Shown: in pieces, positions 55,953-64,000 of the stretch | Layout of the letters: each line of letters begins with the position of its first letter | How positions within the stretch are numbered: the first letter of the stretch is position 1 | Origin: Castanea sativa | Lineage: Eukaryota > Streptophyta > Magnoliopsida > Fagales > Fagaceae | Length of the DNA stretch: 64,000 nucleotides | Assembly (NCBI RefSeq): GCF_040712315.1 | Contig: NC_134020.1 | Span: forward strand, 12,527,751-12,591,750 | Reading direction: 5' to 3' | Translations under genes and position numbers: made by a program | Notes under the pieces: generated by a model | Databases searched by the model: none | What the model saw: the letters and a program-made list of their open reading frames with translations, nothing else | Told to the model about the DNA's origin: nothing

Positions 55953-56688
55953 GTAAGTCTTCCTTGACTTGGAAGACTGCCCTTTTGAAGTTCCACCTAT
56001 AATAACTCTTATTTCTCAAAGTGGGGGTCGTGATGTCTCTTCTACTTTTCCTTTCAACTTCTCTTCTTTATGGTCCTGTCCAACAAAATGTCTTAGCTTT
56101 TTCTGATAAGATTCTCTATTTTCTGCTTCAAGTCATAGCATTCGTCCATGTCATGCCCATGATCTCTATGAAAGCAAAAATACTTGTTCTTATTGTGTTT
56201 ATTGGGACTTCTTTCATCTTATCTGGCCACTTCAAGAGTGGGTCATCCTTAATTTTCATAAGCACTTGATCAAGTGGCGCATTCAGGGGCGTGTAATGTT
56301 GATTCCTTCTTAAAGATGATCCTACCATGCTGTTATCTTGATCTTTCTTCTCTCCTGTCCTGGCCTTCTTTGGACGGGGTCCTTGTTCAGGATGATGTGG
56401 GAGATCTACTTCCATTCGCTCTGCTTTCTTCCTCTTCTTAGCAATTATTGCATCCTCTACATTCATGAAACTTTGGGTTGAATGGACAAGTTCAGCCATG
56501 GTCTGTGGCTTTTGGTCATAAAGCTTATGAATGAACAAATTGGAACTAACTCCATTGTGGAAGGCTACCAATAACAACTTGTCATCCATCTCGTCTATGG
56601 TTATGGCCTCCCTATTGAAGCGAGTAATAAATGACTGTAAGCTCTTGTTTTCTCCTTGCTCTATAGCCAACAAACTGGATGAGGAGTG
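55953..56688 (-). pseudogene. gag: element D: gag, 3' part
   Basis: Minus strand. Gag core end at 56673-56128: LAIEQGENKSLQSFITRFNR, LLVAFHNGVSSNLFIHKLY and TMAELVHSTQSFMNVEDAI, followed by a basic Lys/Arg-rich region. After a frameshift near 56140 the text continues with KYCFFHRDHGHDMDECYDLK, the CCHC-like end. The N-terminal part is cut off by element I at 56689. Confidence 0.85.
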
Positions 56689-57885
56689 TGTTGGAAAATC
56701 TGATTTTGTATCTCATACAAAACATACAGCGGAAGCAACAAACATAGATCTATTTCATTCATGATTGATAACATGCACAATGTAAATTTCAGAATTTAAG
56801 AACAAGGTAGCGTACCTTGGTGCGGTGAAATTAAAATATATATATATTAGAAGTACTTGGGAACACTTTTAATCTTCACTCCAATTCTACTTTACGCCCA
56901 AGAAGTGTGGTCTCTCAATCAGTGTCCAAGAGAAAATAATTAAGTGGCTTCACTCACACATACACACCATTACACAATGATGTCTCTCTTTTTCCAATAA
57001 ATTTTTTTGTATATTTCTCCATTTATAACTAACTAATTATCTAATTGGGCTGGCCTATTGGGCCTTTCCAATTGGGCTTTAGTGTGTGTCTTGGAGTGGG
57101 ACCCAAAGGGACCAATAAGACACTAGCTCCAATGGGCCTTGGGCTTTTCTATCAACCCTTGACAAGTCCAAAGTTGCCATTAATTACATTTAATACCACT
57201 ATATAAATATAATTGCACTCTAGACCTTATTTATAAATTATATCCCAATACTCTAATAGTATCATTTGACCCCTCCATGAAATATCCATAGTGAACAAAG
57301 TCATAATAAACTGTCACTTTGTAAACAACTATTTTATCATTGAGTACCCGGTTTTATCTTTTAGTTATTCACATTTATTGAAATCCAATTTCAATAAATA
57401 TAATCTTTAGTAACACCTTACTAAAGTGGGCGCTCTGAATAACCATTTCCCATTAAACTTATCTAAAGGGGATATTTTGTGTCTCTATAAAAAAGATTAT
57501 GGATTCCATCTTGAGAATATGTGTTCTCTCAACACTACGTGTGGTTACCCAACATACTACGGTTTTGACCATGAATATTAGATCTCACTCCTGATATATC
57601 AAAGTAACCTACATTTCATAACTGGGTTCACTGCCCTCTCAGGATTAAGAGTCTAGGAAATTAGAAGTCTTGAGATTAATTATTCAGGTCATAGTTTTTG
57701 ATTGAATAATTAATCTCACAGCAGTCCAGTTCAATATATCTTAACTCTTAAGACACATCTTAACTATTATTCATGGACTATGATAATGTCTCATTAGTTC
57801 ATTTATAAATAGTCTCATATAATTAAACAATTTAATTATTTATGACATGCCAATAAATTAGATTTTTAGGGCATAAACCCCAACA
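56689..57885 (-). repeat. element I: 3' LTR (1197 bp)
   Basis: On the minus strand TGTTGGGGTTTATGCCC...CAGATTTTCCAACA. A tract (next entry) precedes it. It is a diverged relative of F's LTR. The base 5-mer at the left border is GAGTG (56684-56688); the matching copy was not found in the window. Confidence 0.85.
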
Positions 57886-57905
57886 ATCTCCCACTTGCCC
57901 TTAAA
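57886..57905 (-). promoter_or_regulatory. element I: polypurine tract
   Basis: On the minus strand AAGGGCAAGTGGGAGAT immediately before the LTR start, the usual Copia tract. Confidence 0.8.
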
Positions 57906-59170
57906 GACAATTTACCATATATCCTACACTTATTTCCCTTTTGCGTAATTCATAATCACTCTAAGGCAAGGTTTGGAAACAAGTTTCAGCCAGATTTATT
58001 ACATAAATTATATTTTCTACTACTACATCTCACGTACTCATATCTCTCCAATGAGATAATAATTACGCTTAATGTGTATCTTCACCACTTAGGATAAACA
58101 CATATCCTGAAGTCCAACTTCATGAATCACAATCAAACTATAAGTTAATATTTGTGCAACCAGTAACGATCAAATCCTCACTTTGGTGGACAAGCATATA
58201 ATCCCTCATTCTCCTAAGATATTTGAGTATATGCTTTACTCCCACTAAATTACGTGATCTTCGATTCAATTGATATTTGCTTACCATGCCCACCGCAAAA
58301 ATAGATATTTAGCCTAGTATATAGCATAGCATAAAGACTTCCTATTAATATGGTATAAGGAACCATCTTAATATGCGCTTCCTTTGATATGTCTTAGGAC
58401 TATAGTCCTATATAGAGGAACTTTAAACTTAAAAGGAAATAATCCTTTCATGAAGTATTACATGCTATACTTGGCTAGAATCTAATCTATTTAAGCGGTT
58501 TGAGAAAGAACTAACATCCTAATTTCTGAATTTTAACAAAGTTTAATTCTTAGGATGTGACTAGTCTTTCCCAAGTAGTTTATATCAAACTGGACTAGAA
58601 AACAAATAACTCCATTGATGACAATAACTCTATATCATTCTAAATGATTAGAATGTCATCAACATACATTAAGAAATTTATTATTCTATATAGCTTTTAC
58701 ACACATAAGGCCTTTTAAATACTTGATCAAAATCAAAAAATTTGATTGCTTGATCAAAGATGATATTTTATGATTTAAATGCTTGCTTTAGTCCATAAAT
58801 GGGCTTTAAGCAACTTGCATACTAAACAATACAATATTCTTTGCTATGAACAAGTCTAGTTACATCATATAGATGTCTTCCTCAAGATTGCTACTAGAAG
58901 AAGCTTTCTTGATATCCATTGCCATACTTCATCCAAATGAAATATAATGAATAAGAGAATCTAGATAGAGTCAAACTTGACTATTTGTGAAAAAATCTTT
59001 TCATAGTCGAACCACTTCTTTCTGAATAAATATTTTCGCCACTAGTCTTGACTTTGAAGGATTACACCTTCAAATCTATCAATCTCATTTTCTTGTAAAC
59101 CTATTTGAAAATATTAGGCTTAATGCCACTAGGCACCTCTACAAGTTCTAGACTTTAAATAGAATCTAAT
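57906..59170 (-). pseudogene. element I: Copia RT and RNase H, heavily decayed
   Basis: Minus strand, many frameshifts. A KKWFDYEKIFSQIVKFDSI block (near 59010) matches the Copia RT entry motif. VCKLL and then a GLKQA-like stretch is near 58810. MYVDDILI near 58655 is the catalytic motif. An SLMYAMLYT-like block (near 58335) and SGYVFILSGED (near 58090) mark RNase H. No long open frame remains, so it was found by motif reading, not by length. Confidence 0.72.
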
Positions 59171-59950
59171 TCTATTCACATAACCTTGATCTAGTAATCC
59201 ATATTCATATCATCTATTGCCTTTACGTAGGACCGAGGATCAAATTCATATCTTTATAGAATGACTTCAAAAGTTTATCCCAAAAGTATGAATTTATTTT
59301 GTAATTGATAATCCTCCCACTACGATATTGTACCGGTGTAATAGTTATCTACAATATAATGTCTTGTGGTGTATTGAATACAACCATCTCATTTCTAAAT
59401 GTATTTTATAGTTGTCTTACAACAAATTCTGACATTTTTCTTCTAGAACATTCTACCTTTAAAAGAGTCATATTCCTCCTTTATGTATGCACTGACTTAA
59501 AGAAGTCATTGGAACTTCATTCCTTTACGGAAAGGAGCCCTAGATCGTATTATCCTCTAAATAGAATTCATAGACTGTGAATATAACAAAATAATGGTTC
59601 TAAAAGCCCATCTTTCACCAATCTTGAATACCATTTAGATTAATAAGATCTAGACATAAGTGTCAAAACATACAATACCAATGGATGAAACTTTCTCTTT
59701 AAAAAGTAAAACATGTAAATTTCCATATAGAAAACAATTATAGACAATGCTTAACTTTACCAAAACAGAAACACTTTTCTTTTGGTCATACTTTTGAGTC
59801 TAATTTCCTTTTGGTAACTTCTTGGGCAACTCACTTGTCCAACTGTTTGGTATAATAATTCATATTCTTACCACCCTTACCTTTCGGTTCAGGCTAAGAA
59901 TTTGAATTAAATCATATTGATCCTAGCCTTAGCTTTTAGGATGTCTTCCG
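59171..59950 (-). pseudogene. element I: residual pol/gag sequence with knuckle-like stretch
   Basis: Minus strand. A PKGKGGKNMNYY-like stretch near 59880 and a KCFCFGKVKH-like stretch near 59765 recall a Copia gag zinc knuckle. They lie directly upstream of RT remnants, with integrase and protease missing or unrecognisable. A plus-strand frame at 59305-59580 has no domain. Confidence 0.4.
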
Positions 59951-62128
59951 TTGCAGAGAATTCATTCATCAATTCAGATAATATAAAAATAATATATTTT
60001 CAAAAAAAAAAATCTGAATTGATCAAATGATTCTAACAAGGACTTGTGGATCATATCCAAATGAGATTAACATTTAATCTCTACATCCAAGAATTCCAAT
60101 TCATTTTAAAAATATAAAACATTTTCCTAAAATGATATAGAATTGGAACTCCTTAAGCCTTTCTTAGCACTCAATATGATTCATACCAAACATCTTATTT
60201 AGACTTAATATAAAGTCTAAAACTAGTACTAACTCTTGCATCTCATGCTTTAGTATAATTGAGAAAGAAGCCAATGTAACATTTTAGCATTTCTATGGAG
60301 ACTATGATCACATCATAAGCTATCTTCCATAAATGCATCATGTATAGGAATTTATGAGAATGCTGAATTGAAACATAAATATGTACTTCAACTCCTTTAA
60401 GTACCATGTCCAAAACTATTTCTTAGTTAATGTTATTCTATTAAAATAGTAGTTAGAGAACAAAAATTTATGGCAACTTCATTTTGAGACTATGAACTTA
60501 ATTACAAGGACATTATAATTTTGCATCTATAACCATATAATATGGAACCCGAAAACCATAATATATTAGGTGCAACAACCCAATCCCGCAATTAATATTC
60601 CTTGGAAGCGAGGTCATACCAATCACTATGATCAGGATAGAATTATTCTTATTATTAATGCTGTCATGGTAAATCTTACCAAACAAAAATAATTTGCCAC
60701 TTTTCATTTAGCATCTAAGTCATAATGACATAGCTTCATAGGGAGGTTAACATTACACTTAGTCTAGTGTACACCATTATCTAGAGTCATGTGTAGCCAC
60801 ATTTCATCTCCCTTTATAGTGTTTAAACTTGTAGTACCATGAAACAAAACACTCTCTTTTGGGATCGCGAGGCATATACACCAAGACGGGGTGCTTGTTC
60901 ACACTACTTTAAACGGGTAAGTTCAATCTTGTAGTACTATGAAGTAAACACCCTCCTTTGGGATCGCGAGGCATATACGCCAAGACGAGGTGCTTACCCA
61001 CACTACTATGAACCGATAATAGAGGCCGTGATATCCAATCCTTGTATCTTTCTCCCACTAGAATTTTTAAAATAAGTGGATTGTCCTGAAAACATTGTGA
61101 TCTTATCATATTTTTAACCCTACAAATCAAATGTGTTTAATTGTTTAAATTCAATGTGATGTTATTAAGTCACGTCACAATAGTGTAACGAATATTTGTG
61201 CAATCATAAAGAAGTTTAATCCTGTAATCAGTAAAATAAATACCTTCCGCTTGGAATGCAAGACTCGAAGTCAAGGCAAAGTATCTATTCACATTACAAT
61301 AAACGTAACAAAAGGGTCATTTCAACACTCCCACTCGTTATTTGGGTTTTTCTTAAATAATTGTGATCTCATCACAACTAATAACCTTGCACTTATTGAA
61401 GACCCTAATCTCATTAGAATCACTAACTAAAATGGAAGTCCTAAACTATTTAGGATTCCTTAAACACTAATGAATCCAAAATTAGTTATATAGAACTCTA
61501 TCCTTAATTTACTAGATAAAGGATTCTAATCTCATTAGAAACTATATACCTTTTAATTAGAATTGTAATCTCATTAAAAACCTCTAATTATAATAAATTA
61601 AGGACTTTTAATCACGATACAATTTAGGACTAAGAGTTCTATTTAACTAACATCTTTGATCTCATTAGGTCTTTTAGTTAGATAATGATTAATAAATATC
61701 CTTAACTTTTAAGGACCATAAAATTAATCACATAGCCTTGCTTTTTATCAAAACTTTAAAACTTAGTCAAAAACAAGTGAAAATTCAAAATTCAGTGCCT
61801 TCGATCGGTCAAACCTACTACTTGATTGATCGAAAATGAATAAATTCATCACAAAGGTTCTGCCTCTTTCGATTGATTCTCGATTCTTGTTCGATCGATC
61901 AAAATTGACATTCGATCGGTCGAAAGGAATTCTCGATCAATCGAAACTCGCAAAACTCTATTTTTTCAGAATTTTCAAGTAACCGTTTTGGACATCTTCA
62001 TTGTTCTTCCATCAAAAACACTTTTGATTTTATCAACGAAGATTTACAGATCAAACTTTAAGGTTTTCAAGATCATTATCAAGAACACTAAGAATGATAG
62101 AAACCCTTGAAAGCATAATCATAATCTC
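59951..62128. other. element I: decayed remainder and repeats
   Basis: No gene recognised. A unit of about 98 bp containing GGGATCGCGAGGCATATA occurs twice (60862 and 60960), with a weaker third copy near 61230. TTCGATCGGTCGAAA-like palindromic motifs recur six or more times at 61799-61950. ATCTCATTA is repeated at 61400-61700. I expect this to be the gag start and leader of I, but cannot show it. Confidence 0.4.
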
Positions 62129-62803
62129 TGTTAGGATTAGTGCCCTTAAATCCTATTGTATGATGTTATGTATGATATTATGTATGACATTATGTATAAC
62201 ATGATGTATGACTTAATATTGTGATTGATAAAGTTATTTTATTATTATCTAAAATAATGGTAACATGAATATGGGACATTATCATATAGTCCATGAGATA
62301 CATTGTATGTGATTTATGTGAAAAGTCGCAGAAGATGTAAATCACAAGTTCTTTGTAAACTCAGAATTTATAGTTCGTAGTCGGTGATGAAATTGGGCAT
62401 TTCATCTGCGAAGACTATAACGTGTCAACTACGATGATTTGTCTTGATCATGGAAGTGGAGACTTCTAGTTGATATGTTGATATGTTTTAAGAGTTAAAA
62501 TATATTGAACAGGACCGCTGTGAGATTTATTATTTTCCTAACGACTGTCAAATGAATAATAAATCTCACGACTTTTATTTGCATGAACTCTTAATCTTGA
62601 GAGAATAATGGACCTGATCATGAGGTGTGGGTTGCTTTGATATATTAGGAGTGAGATCTAAAGTGACGGTCAAAACCTCAGTATGTTGGGCAGCCACATT
62701 TAGTGTTGATGGAACATATATTCTCAAGATGGAATTCATAGTCTCTTGATGGAGATATAAAATATTCCCTTGAGATAAGTTTAATGGGTTCAGTTATTCA
62801 GAG
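62129..62803 (+). repeat. truncated Copia LTR (F family), plus orientation
   Basis: TGTTAGGATTAGTGCCCTT onward matches F (48890-49552) closely, then stops at TTATTCAGAG. In F that same ATTCAGAG is the hAT G target. It is in the orientation opposite to I's own 3' LTR. Confidence 0.82.
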
Positions 62804-62809
62804 AGTTAG

Positions 62810-63004
62810 GCTGATGAGAATCAACAAGCATTCAAGGATCCATTGCATGTTCCAGTTGGGCCTATTACAAGAGCAAGATCCAAGAAGATCCAAGAAGCAC
62901 TTAATGGGCTGATTCAAGAGATTTGTGCTGATTCTAACGCAGGACATTCCAAGCTTGGCCCAAAGGAAGATGAAAGTGTAATAAATTTAATTCAAGCTAC
63001 TTAG
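62810..63004 (+). pseudogene. C-terminal end of a Gypsy polyprotein
   Basis: A 64-codon open stretch without its own start. DPLHVPVGPITRARSKKIQ, then EALNGLIQEICADS and ESVINLIQAT before TAG 63002-63004. The GPITRAR(S/A)KK...LIQAT ending is common in plant Ty3/Gypsy polyproteins after the integrase. The rest of the polyprotein is missing to the left. Confidence 0.75.
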
Positions 63005-63027
63005 GGCTGATCTGGCATAATTGGGAG

Positions 63028-63651
63028 TGATTTATGGCATGAATTAATGGCTGATTGACTTTCCAGCTCTATATCTGTTAAGGCAGATTTTTTCCTATTT
63101 TGGATCTGCTAATTTCAGACCAAATCAACTTTTATTTAGGGTTTTATTATTTAGTACGTTTTTTAAGTATTTTCCTTGTTTTTAGGTGCATTTAATGCTT
63201 TTTAGGTCAAACTTGATTCCTAATATGGTAAGGTATCAATTAGGAGTTATTTCAGAATATATTTTCTTGTTTGTCAAGTTTTGTGGAGTCCTTAAATAGG
63301 CTCTGAAGTCTGTAAACGTTTTTTAGAAAATTATTGAATAAAATTCAGAAAAGGTGAGGCTTTTTTGGTTCTTCAAGAACTGTGAACTTATCAAGGATTC
63401 TTCCTTGTGGCATTCAAACTTTATACCTTTGGTTTGTGATTCTTTATAATCATTGGGTCAAGGTCAATTTATACCTTTGGTTCATGATTCTTTATAATCA
63501 TTGGGTCAATGTCAACTTATACCTTTGGTTCGCGTTTCGATTATAAACGTTGGGTCAGGGTTTCTATCAAAAATCTGAATTTTAGCTTTCTTGGGCAAGT
63601 ATTCCAATATTTTTGTTGGGTCTCAAAGCGTGTCGATTGAGGTTCGCATCA
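63028..63651 (+). repeat. Gypsy LTR between a polyprotein end and a primer site
   Basis: AATTGGGAG, a purine tract, precedes TGATTTATGG at 63028; the block ends TTCGCATCA at 63651. Inside, a 51-bp unit with ATACCTTTGGTT and TATAATCATTGGGTCA occurs three times (about 63419-63562). Confidence 0.7.
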
Positions 63652-63752
63652 TTTGGTATCGAGCACGGAGTTCTAAAATCAGTTTTCTATCCCTTTATCT
63701 TTTGTTTCCTGTTATCATCCTATCCTGTTTCTATTGTGTTCTTCATTCATCG

Positions 63753-63783
<31 letters not shown>

Positions 63784-64000
63784 GCACTAGGTTAAAATCG
63801 TGCACCCAGTTCCCAAAAAAAAAAAAAAAGTGAAAAAAAATAAGACATCTGAAAGGAAATAGCAAAAAAAAAAAATTTTGTTTGTAGTTTCAGTTCTCTC
63901 AGACCAAAATATTGTTTTCTTTTGTCTTCTTCCTTTGATTTGGTATTTCTTCCTTTGATTTAGTGTTTCTTTCATATTTTCTTGCCATTGGTATTTGTTT
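63652..64000 (+). other. primer-binding site and start of an internal region
   Basis: TGGTATCGAGCA at 63654-63665 is a near match to the tRNA-Met type primer site, two bases after the LTR. Beyond it are homopolymers, T22 at 63757-63779, A14 at 63816-63829 and A11 near 63864, with no recognisable gag yet. Short frames here are low-complexity. Confidence 0.6.

Noticed and set aside
59305..59580. 91-codon plus-strand frame
   Set aside because: It lies opposite the decayed Copia pol of element I and matches nothing I recognise.
61799..61990. A possible regulatory site made of TTCGATCGGTCGAAA palindromes
   Set aside because: It lies in decayed element I; the repeats look like inherited retroelement sequence and no gene adjoins.

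Overview
This is a plant nuclear window, almost certainly from a woody eudicot. The evidence is one six-exon gene with GT-AG introns, very AT-rich flanks, and dense nested plant LTR retrotransposons (Ty3/Gypsy of the Tat type and Ty1/Copia of the SIRE type), plus hAT- and Harbinger-like elements. I cannot prove a genus from sequence alone; Fagaceae (oak or chestnut) is only a guess. There are no bacterial operons, rRNA genes, convincing tRNA genes or CRISPR arrays.

The only ordinary host gene I can support is an intact aluminium-activated malate transporter (ALMT) on the minus strand at 843-3185 (559 codons). Its promoter lies to the right and runs into a fused LTR-LTR remnant (3806-5884, target duplication TAATG). 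A small solo LTR (6200-6586) and about 2 kb of featureless AT-rich DNA follow.

From 8.9 kb on, the window is transposon on transposon. I name the elements by letter. J (8917-17860, minus) is a Gypsy element with both LTRs, but its 5' LTR is fused directly to mid reverse transcriptase. K (19386-21070) is a solo LTR inside LTR L. A (about 21831-31047) is a Gypsy element carrying an antisense gene. B (24747-29992, target duplication CCTAC) sits inside the end of A's antisense gene and itself holds a Copia solo LTR (25994-27093) and a MITE (28006-28402). C (31048 to about 39178, minus) has a 3' LTR, two antisense genes (plant mobile domain and a DUF7745-like gene) and an integrase. D (39179 to 56688 and beyond, minus) has gag, protease, RT, RNase H and integrase, with an antisense Transposase_28-like gene. 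D is split by Copia E (41348-46566), solo LTR F (48890-51161, containing hAT element G) and solo LTR H (52391-53410), and is cut at its gag end by decayed Copia I (56689 to about 62128). The right edge holds a truncated Copia LTR and a Gypsy polyprotein end - LTR - primer-binding-site junction.

Recurring themes: four Gypsy elements carry genes on the strand opposite to pol, between integrase and the 3' LTR, three of them with a TATA box of their own. Different minisatellites (155, 78, 69 and about 57 bp) occupy the same non-coding part of these elements. Several elements show unusual end structures: a fold-back 5' end in E, a deletion starting at the 5' LTR edge in J, and fused LTRs at 3806-5884. 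Three poly(T) micro-insertions with 13-15 bp target duplications point to LINE-type retroposition. No retroelement frame here looks fully intact.
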